64,000 bases of DNA from Phymatolithon calcareum (GCA_977006965.1 OZ345365.1:558001-622000), one strand, 5' to 3'; counted from the stretch's first letter, positions 1 to 9,292 are shown. Notes: generated by a model not told the origin, from the letters alone. Numbers and translations: made by a program.

Positions 1-250
1 AAAAGGGGAAAGGAGTAGCTGGTGAGCGTGTGATCGGGCCAATGCCTTCTCGAGAGAACGGGCTCCGGCCAATGCCTTCGCGGTAGACCAAAGTAGCCTT
101 TAGCTTTACTTAGTCTGTTACGTTCTACCCGGGGGGGAACCAAAGCTGAGGGGGATGGTCAGCAGGATATGCAGCAACACAGGAACTCGCCGGCCTTTGG
201 GGCCGGTGAGTGTAAGCCCATGTAAGCACCCATGAGGTGCCCAGGGAGTA

Positions 251-392
251 TGATTGACATGTGCACCGGCTGCGAGGGATGACATGAGCCCGAGGGCATG
301 ATATTCAACCGAGGCGCAGCCGAGGTCCGAATATCATGGCTTGAGGGCGATTGTCATCCCGAGAGTACGGTGCACATCACGTTTGTCAACCG
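251..392. repeat. Imperfect long palindrome, MITE-like
   Basis: The two halves read as imperfect inverted copies. The left has GATTGACA, TGTGCACCG, GGGATGACA and CATGATATTC in order; the right has the complements in reverse order, ending TTGTCAACC. The ends resemble the GGTTGACAA ends of the palindromic modules at 844-1092 and 7099-7456, so it probably belongs to the same non-autonomous family. No target duplication was found. Confidence 0.4.
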
Positions 393-523
393 CTCTTTTC
401 GGCACGTGGATGTAGTTCGTAATGCTCAGTTTGGTCTCGAACACTTCTGAGGGGACACAACTCTGCACATCGGCAATCAGTTGCAAGAGAAAGCAGATGT
501 CTGTCCCCTCACTCGGTTGACAA
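383..523. repeat. Segment bounded by TTGTCAACCG / CGGTTGACAA
   Basis: Perfect 10-bp inverted ends lie at 383-392 and 514-523. An inner inverted pair, GAGGGGACA and TGTCCCCTC, lies near the right end. The right end, including the phrase TTGCAAGAGAAAGC, matches the right ends of the modules at 844-1092 and 7099-7456. No protein is encoded. Confidence 0.4.
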
Positions 524-540
524 CTCCTCACATCCGCACA

Positions 541-843
541 GCGCTGCGGCATTACTCTGTCGGAGCCAAATTATGTAGTTGAAAAACTAGAACAGTGCCT
601 ACCTTGACGCTATGGAGAAAACAACCCACGATCCTGCAGCGACCGGAGCTCTCCTGGACTAGATTATTGACTCCGAATGGTCGGGCAGTGAAGCGGAGAA
701 TGGTTCCCTCCACCAGTCGGCGTCCACCTTCCCGCCTTCCAAGGAGCATAATTGGAAACCAGCTTGTTTTTTCAATGAAGAAAATTGACTCCCAGCTCTT
801 CCTGAGAGATCGGGGGCACCCTTGCAACGTACTCAAAAAATAG
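541..843 (+). repeat. 300-bp dispersed repeat, copy 1 (partner 4988-5290)
   Basis: It starts at GCGCTGCGGCATTACTC and is nearly identical to 4988-5290 over about 300 bp. Copy 2 carries an open frame beginning MEKTTHDPAATGALLDQ. In this copy the same frame has an early stop: the codon after ALLD is TAG where copy 2 has CAG. It joins directly to the palindromic module that follows, so the two may be parts of one element. Confidence 0.6.
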
Positions 844-1092
844 GATTTTGTCTTGCCCTATATGTCATCCCTAGGGGTGACATCAGGCTGTATGTCTTAA
901 ATGGAAATGACTTCGAAATTACGAGGGAAACAAGTGGAAAATAAGGATTTCGTACGAGTGTCCTATCAAAACTGCTATGTCATCCCTGGGGATGACATAG
1001 AGCAATCAATATTCTATGTCATCCCGAGGGATGACACAGAAGTAATCAGGTGCAAGAGAAAGCCGATGTCTACCGCCTCAGCCGGTTGACAA
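844..1092 (+). repeat. Palindromic module, copy 1 (partner 7099-7456)
   Basis: It contains three copies of a palindrome of the form ATGTCATCCC-NN-GGGATGACAT, at about 862-884, 978-1000 and 1015-1037. It ends in GCCGGTTGACAA. The whole module recurs at 7099-7456, where the first palindrome is split by a MITE. The short open frame inside is not convincingly coding. Confidence 0.6.
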
Positions 1093-2005
1093 GGTTCGAC
1101 GTGCACTTTTGGAAGCACAAGGCCACTCTCCCACGAAGTTAGCGCGTTGAAAGAGACGTCTATTCAATTGATTTCAGTCAGAATAGCAGCATGGCGTCAA
1201 ATTATAAATAGTTTGGTACCATTGATGAACTAAAATGTTATGGGAAGTGTGCAGGTATATGATATCCGATTGGGACTTGCTGCTTTCATTCATTCAATGA
1301 TAGCGCAAATGTTGTGTCATCATCATTGCGTTACATAATCAAGACAGTTTTGAAGCAGCAGTTTAATCATCTGCATCAATTCGAAGCGATTTAGATGCAA
1401 TCAACCTGTAAACCTGTGTCTTGTTTGGACAGAGAAATGATACGTATTTCCAGGAGCATGCGGGAAATGCTGTATCTCCAATTTTTGATAACGTAATTTG
1501 ATAAATAAAAAACTTCGTTCTGCTCTGGTCCTATTTTTTCACTCATAACGCTTTCAGTCAGATGCAGTGATGTTCCAACATACAGTAGGCATCCGTCAAT
1601 GCATTCCGACATTCTTGGTTGTTAAAACATTCAATAGACATAAAGGGCCGATGAACGAGTAGTGCTCCCAATCAGCCCTGTTGTAATGCACTGCTTGCTA
1701 GACCCATAGGGGAATAAATCATTCAATCATTTTCCTCCAACACAGATTGGAATTGTTGCTCTGTCTTTCAGGCAATCATTAAGTGCACTTGTTACGTCCT
1801 CTTTAGAATATCTTCGCCACTTCTCTGATCAGAAAATGAAAAACACCTGAATACACTACTGCATACCAGAGACGAGACTTTATACGATATCTTGCAGGAC
1901 CAGATCATATCAAGAGAGAGTGGTGTTTGTGGATGTACATGAAGGCTTTACACTGCTATGGTCCGCAGACATCGCTTATAAATAAATAGCCCACGTGCAG
2001 ACCTT
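1093..2005. other. No gene recognised
   Basis: AT-rich sequence without an ORF above about 75 codons and without matches to the other repeats of the window. It is probably intergenic DNA upstream of the 2579 gene. Confidence 0.5.
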
Positions 2006-2025
2006 ATATGCGATTAATCGCATAT
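2006..2025. promoter_or_regulatory. Perfect 20-bp palindrome, site 1 of 3
   Basis: ATATGCGATTAATCGCATAT is its own reverse complement. The core is ATGCGA-N4-TCGCAT. It lies 554 bp before the ATG of the 577-aa gene. The same core recurs at 2210-2225 and 2345-2360. A dimeric DNA-binding protein is a natural reader of such a site; that role is inference. Confidence 0.5.
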
Positions 2026-2204
2026 CAAGCAAAGAAAACTTCACAGCTCGCAGAATATCGCCGGTTTTCCAATTTTTTCCTGTTGATAATCGAAGAGGGC
2101 TGTCTGCCTTCTATACAGATGCTCTTCGCCTTCAGAAGACTCCTTTATTGCTCTATAGAACTAAAGACATTTTTTGGAAAAGAAGTCGAGCTATGAGTAA
2201 ACCA

Positions 2205-2230
2205 GTTATATGCGATATTTCGCATGTAAC
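2205..2230. promoter_or_regulatory. 26-bp palindrome, site 2 of 3
   Basis: The same ATGCGA-N4-TCGCAT core sits at 2210-2225, with the symmetry extended by flanking GTTA/TAAC to 26 bp (11 of 13 pairs match). It lies 349 bp before the start codon of the downstream gene. Confidence 0.45.
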
Positions 2231-2344
2231 TTCGTAATCATAGCTGATATTTTTATGATGCTCGACACGTCAACAGGATTTTCAACAAGGACAAAAAGTT
2301 TAAAAAAGCACAATGTTGCTATAAAAAATGTACATTTTCCTTAT

Positions 2345-2360
2345 ATGCGAAAAATCGCAT
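2345..2360. promoter_or_regulatory. 16-bp palindrome, site 3 of 3
   Basis: ATGCGAAAAATCGCAT is the third copy of the ATGCGA-N4-TCGCAT core, with the same 4-bp spacer length as the other two. It lies 219 bp before the ATG at 2579. Confidence 0.45.
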
Positions 2361-2578
2361 GCTCCATGCACGTGGGATAGTAAAAATTATGGTTTGTAGA
2401 TATTCGTTGATCCCATCCACGCACCGCTAGGTGAACAATTTTTGCACTTACTTGACTGGTACATATACCGTAGCAGTCGAACTTTCACCCAGCCCAAGTC
2501 CTACAGACGCACCATTGCAGAACTCACACAACCACCAAAATCGTCAACGTCGTTTTCGTTCCTGATAAAGAGCTCTAA

Positions 2579-4312
2579 ATGATTTTACCATTTACTACGA
2601 ACCAATGGAATGCATTGCGATTCTTCGCTGTGTCGATCGTGTGCGTCCCTATACTCGAAAGGGCTCTTCACAGACTACATCAACTAAGAGTCGCGCACCG
2701 ATTGCTGAACTCAAAGCCAGCTCGCATCCGGCCATCCTATCTTGGAAACTGGGGGCTTCATCAAGAAGTGGACGAGCTCAACTACCGCTCCAAGGTCTCA
2801 AGCATCCTGGTCGCACTTTTGTACCTCGGATTCAGCCTATACACCGAGTATGCCAGTGGGTCTCAACAAGTCCATAAAACTCGCATCTGGCTAGCTCCTG
2901 CATCCACAAATAGCAGCCTACAAGGAAAGCCCAAGCTGTATGACACCAATCTGGTGGGAGCGTGGCCTGATGCGGGATGCATGTCTAAAGCATCGAGAAT
3001 GGCAATTCATAACTTGTCCGAAGATATTGTCGTACGTAAAGTTCAAGCGTTTATTTCTCCTCCTTCGCCTTGTACTGGGTTAGAAGCCGCAACTGAAATT
3101 TCGTCTGTCTATGACGTAAGCACGGGATTTGACCGTGGAATGTATGATAATGGAACTCATCTGATTTTCCGCGCACAAAGCGAAACGTTCGGCATTACGT
3201 TTTATGCTGCTATCGACGATGAGAAAGTTTGCATTACGAATTCAAATGAAAGTCTAGCTTGCTTCGGAAAAAGCGAAAACATCAGTGTGGTGGCGGTGAT
3301 TGGTAACCTAATACACTTCCAATATGGCTTGTTCGGTTTCCCAGCCGCGGGCACGAAAGTGCTACTATCAAATGACGCGTTTACAGTGGAAGCAATCGAT
3401 GAGGAGCGCAGAGAGTATCGGGCTCCAGTGATGCGCGCTCGTACAAGGACCGAGTTTTTGAAAATCAGACCCCGTAACAGCGATGGTCGCAACTTCGCTG
3501 TGAAATTCAAGTACGCTACAAGTGCAACAGGGCATATTTGCAAAGAAGAACCACAAATAGAGCCCAAAATATTGAGGATGCCACGCAACCCAAAGCTCAT
3601 CCTGCATGACAAGCCCGAGAAAATTTCGATTCGTTTGAACAGAACTGCAATGTGCATTGGATTGTTTAAGAAGGACCTGATCATGTTTGAGGAGACTCGA
3701 AATTCTAGTATGGTTTGCTACGGGCTCCGCAGCATAAAGATGTGCGCGCGAAACCAATCTGACGGTACAATCAATTTGATAGGAATTGTATTTGAAAATC
3801 ATCATTTTATCAATTGGATAATATCATTCAGGGATCAAGGTATAAGATTGGCGGATCTGGCAAGAGCAGCGTTTGTGTCAGTGGCGATGTCATGGAAAGT
3901 GCACGGCTTCCATAGCTTCAACGAAGAGGCAAAGCAATTTTTGAAGTATTTCGAAAAGGGTATGCCGAAGTCGACACAAGTTGGAGTGTCACATTCTGTA
4001 TACACCGAAGTAATCCGGACGGAGGAAAGGGCAACTATGATCACATGGGTCTTAATACTCTGGGTTTTGCTATTCTTCTTAGGGTTGAGCTATCTACTCT
4101 ACACCACGAAGGTGAAGGCCCAGCTGTTTCCAGACGTGGATTTTCTGTACCGCCGCGCGGTAATGCAGCGGCACACTAGGTTTAACTCCGTCAAATCGAT
4201 TTGCAATCCACCGACCGTAAATATAACTAAGACAGGAGAGCTTGTTCAACTCAACGTATCTTATGAAGATGTTGAGCCTGGCAATACAACTGCCATGGAT
4301 GTAGTGATATAA
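2579..4312 (+). CDS. Uncharacterised membrane protein, 577 aa
   Basis: A single uninterrupted frame of 577 codons, by far the longest intact non-transposon ORF here. I do not recognise the family. Visible features are a weak N-terminal hydrophobic stretch (about residues 8-25), a clear membrane segment near 72-90 and a strong one near 485-508 (core ITWVLILWVLLFFLGLSYLL), then a polar tail of about 65 residues. The roughly 390-residue segment between the last two helices holds at least eight N-X-S/T sequons and many cysteines, which suggests a glycosylated luminal or extracellular domain. The first ATG of the frame is used; the 5' leader has no upstream ORF of note. No intron is needed. Three palindromes at 2006-2360 may be control sites. 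Function unknown; a receptor or cell-surface protein is only a guess. Confidence 0.8.
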   Translation: MILPFTTNQWNALRFFAVSIVCVPILERALHRLHQLRVAHRLLNSKPARIRPSYLGNWGLHQEVDELNYRSKVSSILVALLYLGFSLYTEYASGSQQVHKTRIWLAPASTNSSLQGKPKLYDTNLVGAWPDAGCMSKASRMAIHNLSEDIVVRKVQAFISPPSPCTGLEAATEISSVYDVSTGFDRGMYDNGTHLIFRAQSETFGITFYAAIDDEKVCITNSNESLACFGKSENISVVAVIGNLIHFQYGLFGFPAAGTKVLLSNDAFTVEAIDEERREYRAPVMRARTRTEFLKIRPRNSDGRNFAVKFKYATSATGHICKEEPQIEPKILRMPRNPKLILHDKPEKISIRLNRTAMCIGLFKKDLIMFEETRNSSMVCYGLRSIKMCARNQSDGTINLIGIVFENHHFINWIISFRDQGIRLADLARAAFVSVAMSWKVHGFHSFNEEAKQFLKYFEKGMPKSTQVGVSHSVYTEVIRTEERATMITWVLILWVLLFFLGLSYLLYTTKVKAQLFPDVDFLYRRAVMQRHTRFNSVKSICNPPTVNITKTGELVQLNVSYEDVEPGNTTAMDVVI

Positions 4313-4642
4313 CGATGATAGAGTTGCTGCATATCGCATTTCAGTAAGATCGATCTACACTAGGAATGAGTTTCAGCAAAATTCTGAAGGCTGACACATT
4401 GTGCACAATTGTTTCTGTCTCTGAAAAGAAAAGCGCGCATTATCTGCTGTTACTGTAGAATCATCAAACCACTGATACAATAGAATCACATTTTTAGAGC
4501 CTGTTCTTCGTGACTAGAAACGCATCCTGGAGTATTATGGCGGAGCTTTCCTTTTTGGGCGTACATGCGTTGTTCACAAGGTACATACAAATTTTTTTTA
4601 GTGCTTTTAGTCCACTGTTACTCACATGTCCACGAATATGTT
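4313..4642. other. 3' flank, no gene recognised
   Basis: About 330 bp of unique AT-rich sequence between the membrane-protein gene and a LINE tail. No poly(A) signal could be assigned with confidence. Confidence 0.4.
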
Positions 4643-4757
4643 ATTTATTGCAATTTTTTCAAAGCCCCACAGTCATATGAATATACCGGCAGGGCTTCCT
4701 CCAGTGCTTCCCTTACTAAGGCGTCTCTACTCATATATTTGGTATTCTATCTGAGTC
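4643..4757 (-). mobile_element. LINE family B, 3' end fragment
   Basis: On the minus strand it reads the family-B 3' untranslated end, finishing CTTTGAAAAAATTGCAATAA. The same end lies at 9183-9280 (+), 23563-23690 (-) and 59866-59978 (-). At 23.6 kb it is attached to reverse transcriptase coding sequence, which identifies the family. Heavily 5'-truncated. Confidence 0.65.
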
Positions 4758-4759
4758 CA

Positions 4760-4820
4760 TACAGTCAATCCTCGATAACTGGATGTCCATTGTGGAGGCC
4801 TCCGATACCCAGTTATCGAG
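4760..4820. repeat. Hairpin resembling a pogo/Tigger-type terminal repeat
   Basis: TACAGTCAATCCTCGATAAC followed by TGG begins at 4760. CTCGATAACTGG at 4771-4782 is mirrored by CCAGTTATCGAG at 4809-4820. A TA plus CAGT-start with CCTCGAT is typical of pogo-like DNA transposon ends. No transposase accompanies it, so it may be a minimal relic. Confidence 0.35.
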
Positions 4821-4987
4821 AATATTCTGAAATTGAGTTTTCATTATAGCTCTCGTTTCACACGTGTATTTATGTTCGGTGGCTCAAAACGCACGCGAGG
4901 CGACTTGTCTTCTTCATCCCAAACCGGTGGCATATTCGACACTCACAGCTGTGCACCAGAGGCGGTACTGAACTTCGGAATGCCGCA

Positions 4988-5290
4988 CAGCGCTGCGGCA
5001 TTACTCCGTCAGAGCCAAATTATGTAGTTGATATACCAGAACAGTGCCTACCTTGACGCTATGGAGAAAACAACCCACGATCCTGCAGCGACCGGAGCTC
5101 TCCTGGACCAGATTATTGACTCCGAATGGTCGGGCAGTGAAGCGGAGAATGGTTCCCTCCACCAGTCAGCGTCCACCTTCGCGCCTTCCAAGGAGCATAA
5201 TTGTAAACCAGCTTGTTTTTTCAATGAAGAAAATCGACTCCCAGCTCCTCCTGAGAGACCGGGGGCACCCTTGCAACGTACTCTGTCCTG
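4988..5290 (+). repeat. 300-bp dispersed repeat, copy 2 (partner 541-843)
   Basis: Near-identical to 541-843. It diverges from that copy at the GCAACGTACTC junction (about 5283), where copy 1 enters the palindromic module and copy 2 continues into other sequence. Confidence 0.6.
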
Positions 5291-5312
5291 TGAATTTAGT
5301 CTGGCGCTTTAA
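5061..5312 (+). pseudogene. N-terminal fragment of a putative transposon ORF
   Basis: An 83-codon frame beginning MEKTTHDPAATGALLDQ, with an acidic stretch DSEWSGSEAE. It is duplicated within the window (541-843), which points to a mobile origin. An acidic N-terminus like this is seen in PiggyBac-type transposases, but no catalytic domain is present to test that. The start is the ATG conserved in both copies. Confidence 0.3.
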
Positions 5313-5972
5313 AAGCACAATAACAGAGCTTAACAGTAATACTGGAGTACGACTTTGAGAAAAGGAACTTTCAATTTTTTATTTCAAGTATCAAAAATTG
5401 ATAACTTCTCAGTCGTCAGCAAAATATATACGTGGCACTTTGATGAGCAAGGTTGGCGAGGACCATTGCAACTGCATCCAAATATTAGATATTTACTTCT
5501 TACTTTTGAGAATGGGTCACTCCTGAAAATGATAAATTGCAGAGACGCAAAACAGTACGCAAATTGTGCAAATGTATTCCGCTGTCACGCGCACGCCAAA
5601 TTGTGGAGCCCTGAAAACATTGTCGCATTTTGTGTCAGACAATTCCGTTACGGAACCAAAATATTAATTGATTTGATGTCCTATTTTGGGTGCTTATAGT
5701 GCCCAAAGCATCCGACATGGGCCCTCAATTTGGTGCTGAAGAGTACAAGTATTACATTACACCGCTGGAGACCGAGTGGTTTTGGAGCAGTATAATACTC
5801 CAAAGGGTAATCAGGCGGGCTGTAAAGTACTCCATTAAACTATTTAAACGTTCACTCGAAGGGAGAGGGGAAAGTGAAGAAATTATAGGTAGATCCATAG
5901 ATTCGTTGCACGGAGAAGGCTTTATGGTGCTAGACGAAATATGTACTATGTCATTGTAATGAATACACGAAG
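5313..5972. other. Two short open frames of unknown status
   Basis: Overlapping plus-strand frames of 114 codons (5355-5699) and 89 codons (5690-5959) are open but show no motif I recognise. They lie between a transposon fragment and a transposase fragment and may belong to the same decayed element. Confidence 0.25.
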
Positions 5973-6641
5973 ATGTCTCTTCTCGAGTGTTCTTTCGTCA
6001 GTTCGGCTTTCCCCTTTACTCATGGCGTTGAAAAGCAGAGCTGTCTATCTCCATCTGGTCCTCAAACAAGTTCGGTAAGAATGGGATTGGTTATCCGTCT
6101 ATTATGCATTCTGCTGCATAAACGGCATCTGCAGCGAAGGATCGCAAATGGACCCATGCGGTACCGAATGTCCCTGCACGCCCGCCTGCTCCGTGACCGA
6201 AGAATCTCCCGAAGAGCTCTGCAGCATCCCCATATGTCCGCTTTTCGCACGCTTTTCGGATCGGATTGCGAGCGCTCGTTAATCACCTTAACAGGTGTTA
6301 ACCATGTTACGTTTCGATACATACTTGTAAAGTATGTCACTCTGTACAACAAGTACTCACCCTATTCAACTGATGGGGCTATTCGACGTCTGGACGCAGA
6401 ACCGCATGGTCGCGGCAGGCCGCGCTCAATGAGCGCAGAAATATGTTTGGGCTTGGTGTTGAAATGGGGGAGGACACGCGGATCTGAGATGGTCCTCTGC
6501 TTGCTCTTCGGAATAACGGCATCAATGTGCGTTTCTCAAGCTCGTCAAGATCCAGGTAGAATATTATTACGTACTTGCATAGCATGGACGAGGATCTACT
6601 CTTCTAAGCTGCAGCGCATCTTTCTGATCACCCATGGATGA
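5973..6641 (+). pseudogene. PIF/Harbinger-like DDE transposase, N-terminal part
   Basis: The frame of 222 codons contains the conserved pre-catalytic region of DDE_Tnp_4-type transposases of algae and oomycetes. Recognisable elements are SLITLTGVNHVTFRYIL, LYNKYSPYS, GRGRPRSMSAEICLGLVLKW, then a TRGSEMVLCLLFGITAS segment, about residues 105-185. Such proteins normally run 350-450 residues and carry the DDE triad after this point. Here the frame ends about 35 codons later and no triad is visible, so this is a 5' fragment of a dead element. The first 90 residues are not conserved family sequence, so the true start may be internal. Confidence 0.6.
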
Positions 6642-7098
6642 AGTGCATGAGGCAGATCACTGCACTACTCCGACTGAGAGAAACGCGCCGTAGCGAAAAT
6701 GATAGAAATGTGTCGTAGAACACATTTGGTTCACAGAGGGAAGCTCTATGACCAAATGTCGCGCGATTTGCACATTTTGCGTGTCACAAATCGAGGACAC
6801 GAGACAAATGCACCGTAGCGTGACGACGCATTTTGTGCAGAAATGACGCATTTTGTGCAATTTATCATTTTCAGGAGCGACCCAATTGACACAAAGAAAA
6901 TTTAAACTGTAATGGCCACGTTGCCCAGAATTTAATTTCAAGACTATAAAATTCACACCTTTGTTTTACAGATTTTGGAAAGTAATTGCTATTACTGCGA
7001 GTACGAAAAAACCCAGTACCCCCTCGAACTTGTCTTGAAACTTAGAGCATATCACTTATGATTGTTGTCAGGAAACGCCAGACTATATTCACAGATTA
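6642..7098. other. No gene recognised; short direct repeat
   Basis: The only structure seen is the phrase GACGCATTTTGTGCA repeated in direct orientation about 20 bp apart (near 6823-6860). Confidence 0.4.
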
Positions 7099-7456
7099 GT
7101 GTACTCAAAAAATAGGATTTTGTCTTGCCCGATATATCATCCCTAGTGTCTAGTTTACGAGAGCCCCTCAATTGAGGGAACAGTTTCATATTTCTAGAGT
7201 CTTTGTAGGTACCGTTCGATGGCCGTAAACTAGACACTAGGGATGACATCAGGCTGTATGTCTTCGATGGAAATGACTTCGAGATTGCGAAGGAAACAAG
7301 TGGAAAATAAGGATTTCGTACGAGTGTCCCATCAAAAATGTTATGTCATCCCTGGGGATGACATAGAGCAATCAATATTCTATGTCATCCCTAGGCATGA
7401 CATAGAAGCAATCAGTTCCAAGAGAAAGCCGATGTCTACCCCCTCAGCCGGTTGAC
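7099..7456 (+). repeat. Palindromic module, copy 2, carrying a MITE
   Basis: It matches 832-1092 from the phrase ACTCAAAAAATAGGATTTTG to the terminal GCCGGTTGACAA, except for a 94-bp interruption (90-bp MITE plus duplicated CTAG) in the centre of the first ATCATCCCTAGGGATGAC palindrome. Comparison with copy 1 gives the empty site. Confidence 0.65.
7147..7236. mobile_element. 90-bp MITE with 13-bp inverted ends and CTAG target duplication
   Basis: The ends are perfect 13-bp inverted repeats, TGTCTAGTTTACG and CGTAAACTAGACA. CTAG flanks both sides (7143-7146, 7237-7240). The related copy near 870 shows the uninterrupted site CCCTAGGG. The element is non-coding. Confidence 0.75.
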
Positions 7457-7630
7457 AAACTGGGCAGTAATGCGCGGAAGCAGAGCGTTTCAAATGGAGG
7501 AAATTCGCTGCATGGACCGAAAAAGTTGGCAAAATTCACTAAATCGGCACCCCTTGCAATAACTACTACTCGTTATGATACACAGAGCACTCCACAGAAA
7601 TAAACTTATCAAAAAAATAATATTTATTTC

Positions 7631-8207
7631 ATGCGCAACTCGCTATGCTTCAGCTCCTCGTCGCAAGTAGCATCTCCGTCATCGCAGGCGGTGAGGTCAA
7701 TTATCATGGACTGGGCCGCTTTGTCCATGTGTTTTCGCTTCAACAATATTGCGGATGTCCGGCCTGGCGCGTGTCTGCGAGAAGTGACCGTTGTTTCCGC
7801 ACGAGGAGCCGTGACGGGACCTCATTTTGGACGGGAAGTAGGGCCTCTTGCGCTTGCGGTCCAGCTTAGCGACAAGGTCAAACGGACCAAATCATCCTGT
7901 ACTAGCTGTTAACCAGTGACTGCAACACGAATGATGATGCCCTCTTGTTGCTTGGCCCACGTTATCAATAGCCATGCGTCCCACACCAGATCTTGTTTCA
8001 CGGTTCGAACGCGGCTCGATGCTGCGCCAAGCGTCTAGAGCAGTACAAAAGTGCAATGACAACGTGGCTACATGGCCGCTGGTGCTCTTCAAAGTGGTGA
8101 CAAGAGCATGTAGCGTGGTAGTCGCTGTTAACTACCACAGGGAATGCTGTCACTTGGCTGCTAACAACAAACCTCAGCATGTCACTTTCGATGACCTCCC
8201 GCTCCAC
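7631..8207 (-). pseudogene. MULE transposase, C-terminal remnant with SWIM finger
   Basis: The minus-strand frame ending at 7998 holds CSCHHFEEHQRPCSH, a SWIM zinc finger (C-x-C...C-x-H) typical of the C-terminus of MULE transposases. In copy 2 the same region continues to a zinc knuckle; here the downstream part is broken by stops and shifts. The DDE core that should precede the SWIM finger is deleted. Confidence 0.65.
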
Positions 8208-8500
8208 AAGCAGCTTCTCCGCTCAGAGGATTTTTCCTGGTGCTTCTTGCAGCAGCAAGGCGTGAGGAACTTTCCTGTCGATATGCCTTGCCAATAGACG
8301 TTTTGTGGGCGATTAAGAGGTTGACAACGTCATCTTACTCCAGGGCAGTCACCTACACTTAGCACGAGCTCCTTCTTCTCCATGAGTTCAGACGGTTCGG
8401 GCGAAAGCGTTGCGAGTTAGCTCAGCAATCGAATGCGACGAGATGCGGAGTACTTTTCGTAGCGGATTAGTAGTGTAAAGATAAGGAAGCTGATTGAAGA

Positions 8501-8626
8501 TATGGGTAGTCAAGGAGCATGGGCAATTGGATCACTCAGCAGAACCCTGAAGAAGCCTAAATGGACCCCTACCGAAGAGAATGAAGTGGCGCGAGCCATT
8601 GACGTGATATTATGCAATTCTAAATA
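8501..8626 (+). pseudogene. C-terminal part of a second MULE gene
   Basis: The plus-strand frame reads MGSQGAWAIG, then TLKKPKWTPTEENEVARAID and a short tail before TAA. The same protein sequence is kept at 52455-52649 and, diverged, on the minus strand at 37462-37662. Conservation at protein level in three copies argues that it was once coding. It runs divergently from the transposase. An in-frame TAG lies upstream (about 8459). Confidence 0.45.
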
Positions 8627-8831
8627 AGATAACTGACAATTCTCGATGCTAAACGTGCCGACTTTCCTCAAGTAGGGACACATGGTACCTTCACAATAAA
8701 TCCTCTTAACGTGTAATGATAAGCGGCTGTCTAGCTGAAATCATAACGAGTAGTAGTATTTGTAAGGGTGCCGATTTAGCGAATTTTACCACCTTTTTCG
8801 GTCCATGCAGCGAATTTCCTCGTTTCAAATG

Positions 8832-9061
8832 TGTTTTATTTCGGATGCAGTGTTGAAAGGAGAGAAATCTGCTCGGCGATCACCCACAACAATTCACATC
8901 TGTTTCATAAACATTTCTGATAATCAGTCATTTTATTCTCTAAATTTACAACTTTACCGTCAATCACGATTATGTGTCTGACCGGCAACAAGGACAGCCT
9001 GTCCCATCGCGCACTGCACAGTATGATACAGCATCAGTTTCACACAACAGCACCCCGCAGC
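8832..9061. other. No gene recognised
   Basis: Short unique AT-rich sequence between the MULE and a LINE fragment. Confidence 0.4.
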
Positions 9062-9292
9062 CATCTTGCTCTTCAGCAAAAGCGGCATTGAGAGTATGCA
9101 GAATGAAGAAGACCTGTATTGAAAGAAACTTCGTACTACGAAGAGCTATCAAAAACAACCGAGTACCTGACAGGGGCTCAGATAGAATATAAGGCACAGG
9201 AATAGAGTCGCCTTAGTAAGGGTAGCACCTGAGGAAGCCTTGCCAGTATATTCGTATGACTGTGGGGCTTTAAAAAAATAACTATAAAAAAT
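9062..9292 (+). mobile_element. LINE family B, 5'-truncated 3' end with 9-bp target duplication
   Basis: It matches the 3' end of the family-B element at 23563-25247, from the end of the coding region (GAATGAAGAAGACCTGTATTG) to the A-rich tail. CCCCGCAGC is repeated at 9053-9061 and 9293-9301. A short 3' fragment with a tail and target duplication is the signature of target-primed reverse transcription. Confidence 0.75.
9283..9290 (+). promoter_or_regulatory. TATA-like box inside the LINE tail
   Basis: TATAAAAA lies 121 bp before the ATG of the NB-ARC/WD40 gene, inside the A-rich tail of the inserted LINE fragment. The position fits a core promoter, but use is unproven. Confidence 0.3.

Larger units (their letters stand above)
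7497..8821 (-). mobile_element. Mutator-like element (MULE), copy 1, internally deleted
   Basis: Long inverted ends start GAGGAAATTCGCTGCATGG and continue for some 70-80 bp. The flanking 10-bp target duplication is perfect: GTTTCAAATG at 7487-7496 and 8822-8831. The element is 1325 bp and closely matches 51509-52862. It keeps the 3' part of the transposase on the minus strand and the 3' part of a second gene on the plus strand. The catalytic core is missing, so it could move only with help from an intact relative. Confidence 0.85.

Noticed and set aside
3202-3805. Minus-strand frames of 145-160 codons inside the membrane-protein gene
   Set aside because: They lie entirely within the 577-codon plus-strand frame and show no motif; shadow frames.
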